Origin: an uncultured Chthonomonas sp.
GTDB taxonomy: Bacteria; Armatimonadota; Chthonomonadetes; Chthonomonadales; Chthonomonadaceae
Assembly (NCBI GenBank): GCA_903859705.1
Contig: CAIONQ010000175.1
Location: 1 to 46,928 of the forward strand
Reading direction: 5' to 3'
Length of the DNA: 46,928 bases
Position 1 is the first letter of the stretch. Each line of letters starts with the position of its first letter. The position numbers were made by a program, and so were the translations under genes. Positions 18,241-26,754 of the stretch are shown one piece after another. The notes beneath the pieces were generated by a model. It searched no databases. It saw nothing but the letters and a program-made list of their open reading frames with translations, and had not been told where the DNA came from.

Positions 18241-18846
18241 TTAATAAGGCAGCCTGATAAGGCCTTTGCCCACAGCAAGGGCCTGCTGCCACTCCGCACT
18301 CGCCAGCACATCTGGCAGCTTTGTAGGCGGTACAGGTGTTTCTGCCGGTGCCTGGAGCTCCAGCCCCCACCAGCCAACATCGTGCCAGGCACCTGCCTTA
18401 TAGCCAATGCGCTTGTAAACGCCAACAGGTTCAAAGCCCAGCGCCTCATGCAGCCCCACGCTGGCGGCATTGGGCAGGGTAATGCCAGCGTACGCTTGCA
18501 CATAGCCAAGCAGCCTCAGGCAGGCAAAGAGCGAAGCGTAGAGCCCGCGCGCCACCCCGTATCTGCGGTATTCCGGGTTGATATAAACCGATACCTCGCA
18601 GGCCCAGCAGTAGGCAGCGCGTGCCCTGTGCGGCGAGCCATAAACATAACCGATGGTTTTGCCATCTCCGGTTTCGCACACAAGCCATGGATGCGTTTGC
18701 AGAAGCGTATCAATACGCCTGGCCATTTCGGTTGCATCTGGCGCTTCTGTTTCAAATGACACCGGGCTGCCAAGCACATAAGGTGCATATATTGCAGCTA
18801 TTGCCGCTGCGTCTCTCTCTTCTGCAAGGCGTATCTCAAAGCTCAA
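18241..18846 (-). CDS. GNAT N-acetyltransferase (phosphinothricin-acetyltransferase-like)
   Basis: 201 residues. The start IRLAEERDAAAIAAIYAPYVLGSPVSFE is characteristic of the Pat/MnaT branch of GNAT enzymes, which acetylate phosphinothricin-like amino acids or methionine sulfone. The acetyl-CoA-binding motif A is VYINPEYRRYGVARGLYASL and motif B is LPNAASVGLHEALGF. The C-terminal 30 residues extend beyond the usual 170-180-residue length. Its ATG overlaps the upstream gene's stop by four bases, so it is the second gene of a two-gene operon. The convergent DraG-like gene ends only five bases away with no terminator hairpin between. Confidence 0.93.
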   Translation of the reverse strand: MSFEIRLAEERDAAAIAAIYAPYVLGSPVSFETEAPDATEMARRIDTLLQTHPWLVCETGDGKTIGYVYGSPHRARAAYCWACEVSVYINPEYRRYGVARGLYASLFACLRLLGYVQAYAGITLPNAASVGLHEALGFEPVGVYKRIGYKAGAWHDVGWWGLELQAPAETPVPPTKLPDVLASAEWQQALAVGKGLIRLPY

Positions 18847-19742
18847 ACGCGTTCTCCTGCCAGCTGTTTATCTGGCTGTACCTGCAGAGTACAAAGCGCA
18901 CCAGCAACCCATGCTGGCGCCGGGCACTGGTACGGCCCCGTCATATCGTCCAGAACAACATCCAGGACTCGGGCTGTTTTCGGATCGGTAAGGTGTGCGG
19001 CTATCTGCCCGGTATCTCTTCCATCACTTCTACTCTTATCGCAGTGTGCAATGTACCCCGAATAGTCTTTTTTGCAAAGTAAGTTCAATCCCTGCAAAAT
19101 TCCGGCATATGCTGCTGTTTCAGCACTGGCGCCTATTGCCATTGCATTTTTTTGTGAGTCCCCATAACCGGTGCCATGGTGCATTGGGTCCATCGTGCAG
19201 GCAACAGAGCAATCCGTTGCTGCCAGTTTTGTTAGAGCTTCAATCCCGGGAATTGTATCTGGCTGCCCCAGCACAAGGTGGGGATAGCAAAGAATCAGCC
19301 GCGGGGCTCGTGAATCGGGAATGCCACGGCGGCGCAGCTCTGCACTCCACAAAAATTCAAAATGAGATAGTGAAAACTCTGCCCGCAAAACATCGGCACT
19401 GGTTTGCGCAAACCCTTCACCAAATAGACCTCGCAGCGGAACATACTCCAAAGATCTGTGTGTTGCAGCGGCTTCACGCGCAGCGCGGATTTCCGGAGTA
19501 AGGGCATGCACAACCCCCAGCACAAATACCGTTCCAGCACCAGAATCGAGTAGCGCCCTCACAACTGCACCAATATGATGCCCACACACACTGAGAGTTG
19601 CATGTGGAAAAATCAGGCAACCGCCCTGCCGCGTAACGCCGGATAGATCCCACTGCTCCGATTGTTCTAAGAGAGCAACAGCACCTGAATACCCGGCCAC
19701 CAACTGATGCTCCTCACACCGTAATTTGAAGTCTGGAACCAT
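18843..19742 (-). CDS. MEMO-like family protein
   Basis: 299 residues. The segment GGCLIFPHATLSVCGHHIGAVV ... GAGTVFVLGVVHA matches the opening of the MEMO/AmmeMemoRadiSam protein B fold (PHAGYIYSG and LGPSHH in typical members), and CTMDPMHHGTGYG lies where that family has its second conserved His. The fold is related to LigB-type extradiol dioxygenases, but no activity is established for such proteins. No AMMECR1 or radical-SAM partner is nearby; instead it is coupled by a four-base overlap to a GNAT acetyltransferase. No obvious Shine-Dalgarno precedes the ATG. The family assignment is by eye and moderate. Confidence 0.7.
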   Translation of the reverse strand: MVPDFKLRCEEHQLVAGYSGAVALLEQSEQWDLSGVTRQGGCLIFPHATLSVCGHHIGAVVRALLDSGAGTVFVLGVVHALTPEIRAAREAAATHRSLEYVPLRGLFGEGFAQTSADVLRAEFSLSHFEFLWSAELRRRGIPDSRAPRLILCYPHLVLGQPDTIPGIEALTKLAATDCSVACTMDPMHHGTGYGDSQKNAMAIGASAETAAYAGILQGLNLLCKKDYSGYIAHCDKSRSDGRDTGQIAAHLTDPKTARVLDVVLDDMTGPYQCPAPAWVAGALCTLQVQPDKQLAGERV

Positions 19743-19872
19743 GTGTTATCCCGTATAGACGCCCATCTGTAGGCCAGCGACCTGGTAAAGCGGCAAGATT
19801 CACGCCACCGGCAAAGCTGCAACTTAGCAGTTGAAGCATTCTGGGGTAAAATGCAATATCGCATTGCCGCCA

Positions 19873-19902
19873 TTGCACAGTTTCTGTTTGGCGCTGTATG
19901 CT
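19873..19902 (+). promoter_or_regulatory. Possible promoter of the hydroxylase-like/GT-C unit
   Basis: TTGCAC (19873-19878), an 18-base spacer, TATGCT (19897-19902), in the 270-base gap between the MEMO-like gene (minus) and the hydroxylase-like gene (plus). The match is moderate and the leader would be about 105 bases. Confidence 0.4.
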
Positions 19903-20012
19903 TCATTAGTTTACAAGAAATACCCTAAGGGCCAGGTTTTCTGTGCGAGGAACGGCTGTCGGCCGGTTCCCTGAGCGCATAGAAACCGCGGGTCGGGAAG
20001 GTGCTGTTGTCT

Positions 20013-20759
20013 ATGCCTGCGATCGTATCCCAGGTGCTCTCCGGTCTATTCTGGATTGTTTACGGAAGTTTCTTTGAGTGGTACTGGCATCGTTTCTGGA
20101 TGCATGAAGTTCGTAAACCCACCGAGGCCTTCCGAGGGCATGCAATTGTTCACCACGGGCTTTACAAGGGTGACGATCGCTATTTCGTGCCTAAAGAAGA
20201 GCATGCCCAGCATATTCTGTTAAAGCCGTACGCCCTGCCAGCTATTGTGGTTGTGCATCTGCCAATCGTATTTTTCATCGAGAAGCATATCCCGCACACC
20301 GCAATTGGTGGAATCACGTTTACCATTCTGTACTTCGTGATATATGAGTACATGCACTGGAATATGCACGTTCCGCGAGATCACTTTGTAGAGCGCTTTA
20401 AGTGGTTCCACTTCTTGCGCCAGCATCACAAGTTGCATCATCAGCATCCCCAGAAGAACTTCTGCGTGCTGCTGCCGCTTGCAGATGCCGTGTGTGGTAC
20501 GATGGTTACAGATCAAAGCCTGGAGCGCCGCCGTATTGAGCGCGAGGCCGAGATTGCAGCCGGTAAGCTGCAGCGTGCCGGCAAGAATATTAAGAAATCT
20601 GAACTGGCAAAGCCCGCTCCTAACAGCATTGCAGGTAAGATTGCCGCCTTCCGTGCAGACCGCGCGGCTAAGCGACATGCCTGGCAGATAGCGACTGTTA
20701 AGCACATGGTGGCCAACACCACCATGCCTGAGAGAAAGCTGAAGCAGCCACAAAAATAA
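20013..20759 (+). CDS. Fatty acid hydroxylase/sterol desaturase superfamily membrane protein
   Basis: 248 residues, with the di-iron histidine motifs of the superfamily: HRFWMH (HX4H-like), HAIVHH (HxxHH-like) and HFLRQHHKLHH, between hydrophobic helices (about residues 4-24, 72-90 and 95-115). These integral membrane enzymes hydroxylate or desaturate lipids. The last 80 residues form a strongly basic Lys/Arg/Ala-rich tail that is not part of the usual catalytic core. ATG at 20013 with GGGAAG about 12 bases upstream is preferred to the GTG at 20001. A GT-C-type membrane protein gene follows after 30 bases, suggesting a shared membrane-lipid or envelope role. Confidence 0.88.
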   Translation: MPAIVSQVLSGLFWIVYGSFFEWYWHRFWMHEVRKPTEAFRGHAIVHHGLYKGDDRYFVPKEEHAQHILLKPYALPAIVVVHLPIVFFIEKHIPHTAIGGITFTILYFVIYEYMHWNMHVPRDHFVERFKWFHFLRQHHKLHHQHPQKNFCVLLPLADAVCGTMVTDQSLERRRIEREAEIAAGKLQRAGKNIKKSELAKPAPNSIAGKIAAFRADRAAKRHAWQIATVKHMVANTTMPERKLKQPQK

Positions 20760-20789
20760 ACTCCATATCGGAGCAGATGCAGGAATAAC

Positions 20790-22355
20790 GTGGCCCATAA
20801 CCAGCCAGCTAACGAACGTGATACCGGTTTGAAGAGTTCGGAAGCGCAGGCGGGTTCTGGGCCATTACTGCGTGTGTATGCTGCAGTAATTGCGGCAATT
20901 GCCGTGGCTGTGCGGTTGCTGGTGCTCGCAAAAACGCATTCTACAGGGGAAGATGCCCTCATTACCTTGCGGTACGCGCAGAACCTTGCCCATGGCAATG
21001 GCCTTGTGTTTAACCCTGGCGAACCTGTGCTTGGTGTTACCACACCACTCTATTGCCTTCTCCTCTCACTCTTTGCCTTTTTTCACCTCCCTGCATTGCT
21101 GTGCGGCAAGTTGGTTTGCATTGCCGCGGATGGCTGCACCTGCTTTCTGATATGCGTAATACTCGCCAGGTTTCAGCGCCCCGCAGCTGGCCTGTTCGCA
21201 TCCGCCCTCTACGCACTTACTACCACGCCCATAAGCGTAACCGTTAGTGGCATGGAAACGGGCCTTGTGGCGTTTATGGGCCTTGCAATGGTATACGCCG
21301 CCATATCACAGCGCAGTATGCTGATGTGGGGCCTTGGCGCAGTGCTTTACCTTTTGCGCATAGATGGATTGTTGTTGTTGTTTTTTCTTGCTGCACAGGA
21401 GATGGGGCTAACCGGGCGTATTCACTGGAAGTGTATTGCGCTGTTTGTGTTGATAGCAGCGCCGTGGAGCCTGTTTGCCTGGGCTCACTTTGGCACGCCT
21501 GTTCCAACCTCGTTGATAGCAAAGTTAACGGTGTATCGCCATCCCTCGTTTGCACCGCATTTACGATTTCTGGGGCTGAACGTCACACCCGGTAACCGGG
21601 AAGCATTTGTTGCGCAGTTTGCCGCAGGCGGTGTGCAGAAACTACTTTCGGTGCTATTTGTGGCCGGGAGCTTGCTGGCGATACGTGGTGCGCTTCGGCG
21701 GCAGCCCATAGGCACGCTCACCGCCCCGGCAGTATGGTGCGTGGTGTACTACCTGGTGATGTTCACCTCGCGGGTTCCCGCGTTCCCATGGTACTTTCTG
21801 CCACCGTGGCCCATCTTTACACTGATTGCCAGCTACGCTGGGGATACGTTTGTTCGTAAATTGGGAACCCGCCTGCCGCAGGCCCGCCAAAGAAGCGTGG
21901 CCGCGCAGCCCATCTTGCTGCCCGCAATTGTGGCCCTCGCGCTCGGGATTGTGCACTTGCCGGCTGTAATCCGCCAGATTTCTGAGGCACAACGTATAGA
22001 GGATACGCTGCGCCAACCCATTGGAGAATGGCTACATGGCCAGGTTACTGGCAGGCAGCGTGTGATGTTAGAGCCCATTGGCTACATCGGGTACTACTCG
22101 AATGCATGCGTTCTGGATACCATAGGTCTTGTGTCTCCCGAAGTGCTTGATTCGTATAGAAACGTAGATCTGAAAGATCCGAGAACAGATATTATTCATC
22201 GCCTGAGGCCGGAGTGGCTGTGCCTGCGCGCCTCGGAAGAGAGAGCCCTGCTTGCTGCCGATATCAAGATCCTCTCTCAGGAATACACGCTGGAGAAGCG
22301 CTTCTCCACACCTGGCGCTGAAGAGTTTGCCGTATACCGGCGCCGAGCCGAATAG
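20790..22355 (+). CDS. Multi-pass membrane protein, GT-C glycosyltransferase-like
   Basis: 521 residues with about 9-10 hydrophobic segments. The first outer loop contains GEDALITLRYAQNLAHGNGLVFNPGEPVLGVTTPLY, which matches the acidic-loop signature (DDAYITYRYARN...G.V.NPGE.V.G.T.PLY) of bacterial GT-C-fold glycosyltransferases using polyprenyl-phosphate sugars. A soluble C-terminal part (about residues 400-521) contains MLEPIGYIGYYSNACVLDTIGL, also typical of this group. The start is GTG with AGGA upstream. It is probably co-transcribed with the preceding hydroxylase-like gene. Donor and acceptor are unknown. Confidence 0.85.
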   Translation: MAHNQPANERDTGLKSSEAQAGSGPLLRVYAAVIAAIAVAVRLLVLAKTHSTGEDALITLRYAQNLAHGNGLVFNPGEPVLGVTTPLYCLLLSLFAFFHLPALLCGKLVCIAADGCTCFLICVILARFQRPAAGLFASALYALTTTPISVTVSGMETGLVAFMGLAMVYAAISQRSMLMWGLGAVLYLLRIDGLLLLFFLAAQEMGLTGRIHWKCIALFVLIAAPWSLFAWAHFGTPVPTSLIAKLTVYRHPSFAPHLRFLGLNVTPGNREAFVAQFAAGGVQKLLSVLFVAGSLLAIRGALRRQPIGTLTAPAVWCVVYYLVMFTSRVPAFPWYFLPPWPIFTLIASYAGDTFVRKLGTRLPQARQRSVAAQPILLPAIVALALGIVHLPAVIRQISEAQRIEDTLRQPIGEWLHGQVTGRQRVMLEPIGYIGYYSNACVLDTIGLVSPEVLDSYRNVDLKDPRTDIIHRLRPEWLCLRASEERALLAADIKILSQEYTLEKRFSTPGAEEFAVYRRRAE

Positions 22356-22518
22356 CCCACATGGCATGAGAGCTACGCTGCGATAATCGCAATAGTGAAT
22401 ATGTGCGGCATGGATGCCTGCGGTACATTAACGGCAGATGTTGCGCGGTAGCAATGTGCTGTGGGCCAGTGCCGAACCAAACCTTACAAACAACAGAACT
22501 AATACAGGAGCTTAAACC

Positions 22519-23598
22519 ATGTCTGAACTGAATTTTGACCTGCTGAAAAGGCTTTGCGAAACACCTGGCGTTAGCGGCCGGGAAGAGCAGATGCGCAAGC
22601 TGGTTGTGGATGAGATGCGCGGCCTAACCGATAGCATATCTGCCGATAACATGGGCAATGTTACGGGCGTTAAAAAGGGATCTGGCTCTGGACCCAAAGT
22701 AATGATTGCAGCCCATATCGATGAGATTGGCTTCCTTGTAAAGCACATCGATGACAAAGGCTTCCTGCGCCTTCTCCCTGTTGGCGGGTGGGACCCACGC
22801 GCAATGATGGCCCAGCGTGTGCTGGTGCATGGTTTTGCAGGCAACGTGCTGCGCGGCGCCCTTATGCCGGGAGTAAAGCCCACGCACCTGCTAACAGCCG
22901 ATGAGGCGGGCCGTTCGCTGAAAGTGGAAGACTTCTTTGTAGATCTTGGGCTCACCGTAGAAGAGGTGAAAGCACAGATTGAGGTTGGCGATCAGGTAAC
23001 GATGGATCGCACCGCAGAGCTTGTAGGCCACACGGTGGTGAGCAAAACGCTGGACGACAGGCTAAGCGTGTTTGTTATGATTGAAGTTCTGCGCAAGCTG
23101 AAGAACACCCCCATAGAGGCCGATATCCTCGCCGTTGCCACAGTTCAGGAAGAGGTTGGCCTGCGTGGTGCCACCACAGCTGCGTATGCACTGCAGCCGG
23201 ATATTGGCATCGCGCTGGATGTTACCCTGGCAGTAGACTACCCGGGCAGCGTAGAGGCAGAGCGTGTAACCCAGCTTGGTAAGGGCGCTGCCATCAAGAT
23301 ATTTGATTCCTCGCTGCTGTGCCATCCCAAGCTTGTTCGCCACTTCCGCGATGTGGCCGAAGCAAAAGGCATTGCCTACCAGATGGAGATTTTGCCGCGT
23401 GGTGGCACCGATGCTGGCGGCATTCAGCGCAGCCGTGGCGGCGTTCCCTCCTTCACGCTCTCTGTTCCCACCCGCTACGTGCACACCGTGAATGAGATGG
23501 CGAACCTCAACGATATTCAGGCAGCTATCGATCTTCTGGCAGAGTGGCTCACCGAGGCCCATACTCGCCAGTATGGTTACCAGAACGACATCGAGTAG
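22519..23598 (+). CDS. M42-family aminopeptidase (FrvX/deblocking aminopeptidase type)
   Basis: 359 residues with the M42 landmarks: ETPGVSGREEQMR at the N-terminus, the first metal ligand H65-x-D67 in MIAAHIDEIGFLVKHI, SKTLDDRLS, the catalytic/metal Glu pair in TVQEEVGLRGA, DVTLAVDYPG and the last ligand His in RYVHTVNEMA. These are cytoplasmic, metal-dependent, tetrahedral dodecameric aminopeptidases; some relatives were annotated as endoglucanases, which is likely wrong. The ATG is preceded by AGGAG at good spacing. A strong terminator follows. Confidence 0.96.
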   Translation: MSELNFDLLKRLCETPGVSGREEQMRKLVVDEMRGLTDSISADNMGNVTGVKKGSGSGPKVMIAAHIDEIGFLVKHIDDKGFLRLLPVGGWDPRAMMAQRVLVHGFAGNVLRGALMPGVKPTHLLTADEAGRSLKVEDFFVDLGLTVEEVKAQIEVGDQVTMDRTAELVGHTVVSKTLDDRLSVFVMIEVLRKLKNTPIEADILAVATVQEEVGLRGATTAAYALQPDIGIALDVTLAVDYPGSVEAERVTQLGKGAAIKIFDSSLLCHPKLVRHFRDVAEAKGIAYQMEILPRGGTDAGGIQRSRGGVPSFTLSVPTRYVHTVNEMANLNDIQAAIDLLAEWLTEAHTRQYGYQNDIE

Positions 23599-23614
23599 GC
23601 GGCAATAAAAAGAT

Positions 23615-23652
23615 AAAAAGCTCCGGCCGCCTTAAGGGGGCCGGAGCTTTTT
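23615..23652. terminator. Bidirectional terminator between convergent genes
   Basis: 14-bp perfect stem AAAAAGCTCCGGCC (23615-23628) / GGCCGGAGCTTTTT (23639-23652) with a 10-base loop. The A-run on one side and the T-run on the other let it work for both the M42 gene (plus) and the VOC gene (minus). Confidence 0.93.
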
Positions 23653-23673
23653 TATTTATTTCTGTGTGCGGGA

Positions 23674-24087
23674 TTAGCCCCACGCCGCGTTCTGAAAAAC
23701 CACCCGGTATCCATCGGGATCCTCAAACGTAACGCCACGAACATCCCAGTATGGATTAAACGCTGGAACCGGGAGATACCCCGCTGTCTCCATGGCTGCC
23801 TTAGCTGTTAAGAACACATCGTTATCTGGCAGATAGAATACCAGTAGATTATCCTCTGTGGGAGCACGGCCTGCGCTGTGCCCGGCTTTGAGCGTAAACT
23901 CCAGATGGTATGCCGCACTTTCCATACCCAGCATCACGCCATCAAATCCATCGTGGTCTGTAAACCGATACAGCTCCTCAAACCCCAGCCCATCAGTGTA
24001 AAACCGCACCACTGCATCCAGATTATCGGTTGGGCGGGCAATGCGCACATGTGCGCCAGTAAGCAATGCGCGAGATTGCTCGCCCAT
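23674..24087 (-). CDS. VOC-family (glyoxalase-like) protein
   Basis: About 137 residues in the single-module vicinal-oxygen-chelate arrangement: AHVRIARPTDNLDAVVRFYTDGLGF at the start, AAYHLEFTL in the middle and VRGVTFEDPDGYRVVFQN at the end, which supplies the last metal-site Glu region. The substrate is unknown. The ATG at 24087 overlaps the ankyrin gene's TGA stop (TGATG), so it is translationally coupled and is the third gene of the DUF885-ankyrin-VOC operon. A GTG one codon earlier is an alternative start. Confidence 0.9.
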   Translation of the reverse strand: MGEQSRALLTGAHVRIARPTDNLDAVVRFYTDGLGFEELYRFTDHDGFDGVMLGMESAAYHLEFTLKAGHSAGRAPTEDNLLVFYLPDNDVFLTAKAAMETAGYLPVPAFNPYWDVRGVTFEDPDGYRVVFQNAAWG

Positions 24088-24815
24088 CACGCAGCTCCAC
24101 TTCCAGATCGCGCAGAATTAAGAAGGCTCACAATCTCGTCGAAACCTCGAGACTCTGCGATCGATAGGGCTGTTCGCCCGCGATCGTCCTGCCATGCAAC
24201 GTCGGCACCGGCTTGCAGCAACATCGCCGTTTTAGCCGCATCGCCAACCCAGGCTGCTGATATTAATGGGCTAAGCCCCGTTGCAGTTGCCAGGTTGGGA
24301 TCTGCGCCCCACTCTAACAGTAACTTCAGAGTTTCGGCCTGCCCATAGCGGGCACACAGGTAGAGCGGTGCTGCACCCAGTGTATCCTGGGCGTTTACGC
24401 TGGCGCCGCCTGTAAGCAGGCGTTCCACACAGGCATGCTGCATCTCCATAACAGCTGCCATCAGTGCGGTTCGGCCTTCGCCATCGGTTGCTTCGGTATC
24501 TACACCGGCTTCCAGTAGTACAGAAACAATTGATACGGAACCCCGTATTGCCGCCCTGTAAAGGGTTGTAAAGCCTTCATCTGTGTCTTTAAGTTCCGGG
24601 TTTGCACCCAGTGCCAGCAGTTGGCGAGCCATTTGAGGCTGCTCGTGCGGAACGGTGTGCATCAGCATGGTCCAGCCATCATGGTCAAAGAGGTTAAGGT
24701 CTCCGCCCATGTCAGCGTAGCGCGCCAGCTCATCCGCGTGCCCGTTTCTTACTGCAGCAAACATACGTTTAACCAGCGCCGGGGAGAGGCTGGTTGAATC
24801 TCTTCTTACACTCAT
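24087..24815 (-). CDS. Ankyrin-repeat protein
   Basis: 242 residues with about five ankyrin repeats, for example LFDHDGWTMLMHTVPHEQPQMARQLLALGANPEL, EGFTTLYRAAIRGSVSIVSVLLEAGVDTEA and LGAAPLYLCARYGQAETLKLLLEWGADPN. Ankyrin stacks bind proteins and have no catalysis; the partner is unknown. GGAG lies seven bases before the ATG. Its start is two bases after the stop of the DUF885 gene and its stop overlaps the VOC gene. Confidence 0.94.
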   Translation of the reverse strand: MSVRRDSTSLSPALVKRMFAAVRNGHADELARYADMGGDLNLFDHDGWTMLMHTVPHEQPQMARQLLALGANPELKDTDEGFTTLYRAAIRGSVSIVSVLLEAGVDTEATDGEGRTALMAAVMEMQHACVERLLTGGASVNAQDTLGAAPLYLCARYGQAETLKLLLEWGADPNLATATGLSPLISAAWVGDAAKTAMLLQAGADVAWQDDRGRTALSIAESRGFDEIVSLLNSARSGSGAA

Positions 24816-24817
24816 GC

Positions 24818-26527
24818 TCAGTCTCCGGCTGGGCCGGTATAAAACCGCCAGCTTGCCTCATAATCCGTCGCAAGCGGGGTGCCTGCCATTGCCGCCCTGC
24901 ACAGCTCTATTGGGATAATATTCTGCTGTACCAGGGTATCGTGGAACTCTTTCTCGGGCATTTTGCCGCTTTCAACAAGCTCTTTGCGCAGTGCCCATAC
25001 CTGTAGGCCACCTATAAGGTAGGCACACTGGTAAAGGGGAGGATACACATCGCCACAGCTTCGGCGCACCTCTGCCACGGCATTTGCACGCTCGTGGCCA
25101 ACCCGGTTTACCAGCATCTCAATGCACTCTGCAGGGCTCATCTTCTCCATATGAAAGCTCAGAGAGAAGATAACACGCACACAACGATGTATACGCCAGA
25201 AGAGCATGCCGATGCGCTCTTTGGCCGTGCGCGGGAAGCCGCGTTTGTAAAGCAACAGCTCCCAGTAAATGGTCCACCCCTCTATCCAGAAGGGTGTATG
25301 AAATGGGTAGCGGTGAGAGTTATATCTCTCCACCATAAAAAACTGCAAATGATGCCCCGGTATTAACTCGTGCTGCACCGTTGCGCGAGAAAAGGCGGCA
25401 TTATTTCCACGCATGCTCATCTGCTTCTCGCGATGCGTCATGGTATGGGTAGGAAATGATACCTGTATCATCTCACCGCCAAGGAAGAATGGGTTTACCT
25501 TTTGCTTCTCGGCAGACATCATCTCCAGGCGCCAGGATTCACGGGCCAGCGGCGGAACAGTCACCAGGTCGTGTTCGGCCAGGTAGTCTGCCGCCTCCAC
25601 TGCCAGATTGCGCACCATCTCTGCCTGCCCCCCTGGCGGGGCATGCAGCGTTTTCACATATTCTGATGCTGCTGCAGTATCGCCACCAAAGCCAAGCTCC
25701 TCTGCCGCTACTGCAAGTTCGCGTTCACACCAGGCAAGTTCTGTTGTGGCTATATCAATAAGCTCTTCTGGCGTGTATGGAATCATCTCATAACGCAGAT
25801 CGTCAATGAGCGCATCTCTGCCAATTGGATCTCCGATGATATCGGCGGCATCTTCTTCGGCAACACTGCCAATCAGCGCATTACGCAGCGCAAGTTCATA
25901 AGATTGAATGGCATCCACGGCGGCCCGGTATGGCTGCTCAGTCCACCAGTTAAATGCTGGATCATAGCCTGCATAAAACGTGTTCCATAAGTTCAGAGCC
26001 TCTGTTAACTTCCCGATATTGCGAAATGCGCGGCTGGCACTGGTGCGTTTCCACTTGCCGCTTGCCGCTTCTCCGGGCAGGGCAACTTCCGCCTGTTTAG
26101 CCAGGTCTCCAATCATACACAATGCATCGGCGGCCCGCTCACCAGTTATCCAGCGCATCGCCCGGCGGTCGTTATCCAGAGTAATTACCACCTCGGCAAA
26201 CGGAATGAGGGGGGCAACCGCCGCATCCTGCGTGGCCTGATGGGTGCGACGTTTCATCGTAAGTTCAAGATGATTTCGAAACAGAACCCAGTCTACGCGC
26301 TCTACCTGGTTTAATGAATCAAAAGAGATCGAATCCAGTGCTTCACGCCATCCAGCAAAAAATGCATCCATGCGCTCTATAGTAACCGCAGAGAGCGTAA
26401 GTGGATATTTGCGCTGTAGGCTGCTCAGATCTGCCTGATAACGCGCCAGAATGGCAACAAACTGGTTTGCTGGCTGCGGTATCGAGCTCAGGTCGGGAAC
26501 ATCGCTGTATTTGCCGCTGAATTGCAT
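24818..26527 (-). CDS. DUF885-family metallopeptidase-like protein
   Basis: About 569 residues of the DUF885 family. The zinc-site-like motif is TVQHELIPGHHLQF (HExxxGHH type), followed by PFWIEGWTIYWE, which provides a downstream Glu. The family is thought to contain metallopeptidases related to the M3/gluzincin group, but few are characterised. With the ATG at 26527 the protein begins MQFSGKYSDVPDLS and has no signal peptide; the longer TTG start would add LLLLLA residues encoded by a low-complexity stretch and is rejected. First gene of an operon with the ankyrin and VOC genes. Confidence 0.88.
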   Translation of the reverse strand: MQFSGKYSDVPDLSSIPQPANQFVAILARYQADLSSLQRKYPLTLSAVTIERMDAFFAGWREALDSISFDSLNQVERVDWVLFRNHLELTMKRRTHQATQDAAVAPLIPFAEVVITLDNDRRAMRWITGERAADALCMIGDLAKQAEVALPGEAASGKWKRTSASRAFRNIGKLTEALNLWNTFYAGYDPAFNWWTEQPYRAAVDAIQSYELALRNALIGSVAEEDAADIIGDPIGRDALIDDLRYEMIPYTPEELIDIATTELAWCERELAVAAEELGFGGDTAAASEYVKTLHAPPGGQAEMVRNLAVEAADYLAEHDLVTVPPLARESWRLEMMSAEKQKVNPFFLGGEMIQVSFPTHTMTHREKQMSMRGNNAAFSRATVQHELIPGHHLQFFMVERYNSHRYPFHTPFWIEGWTIYWELLLYKRGFPRTAKERIGMLFWRIHRCVRVIFSLSFHMEKMSPAECIEMLVNRVGHERANAVAEVRRSCGDVYPPLYQCAYLIGGLQVWALRKELVESGKMPEKEFHDTLVQQNIIPIELCRAAMAGTPLATDYEASWRFYTGPAGD

Positions 26528-26595
26528 TTGGCCTTTGCCTCGGTAATAGTTGGATTGTGCCAGCAATAACAATAACAACCGAGCCGGCCCGTTGT

Positions 26596-26601
26596 ATTAT
26601 A
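26596..26601 (-). promoter_or_regulatory. -10 element for the DUF885 operon
   Basis: A perfect TATAAT reads on the minus strand about 70 bases before the DUF885 start. The -35 region at 17 bases (CAGAAA) is poor, so this is a tentative call. Confidence 0.35.
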
Positions 26602-26692
26602 AGCTGAATCGCTCTGGATTTCTGGGAAAAGACACTACTGCGCCACTATTTGTACTACACAACGGAATATGTAAAGAATTTCTCAGTCAAAA

Positions 26693-26714
26693 AAAGTGAG
26701 TGATTACTCTCTTT
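26693..26714. promoter_or_regulatory. Candidate TetR operator
   Basis: AAAGTGAGT (26693-26701) and ACTCTCTTT (26706-26714) form an inverted repeat with one mismatch around GATT, about 40 bases before the TetR gene. The position fits autoregulation, as is common in this family. Confidence 0.5.
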
Positions 26715-26754
26715 TGTGTTAAAATGGAGTCACCTGAACGCTGTGGAGGCTGTT

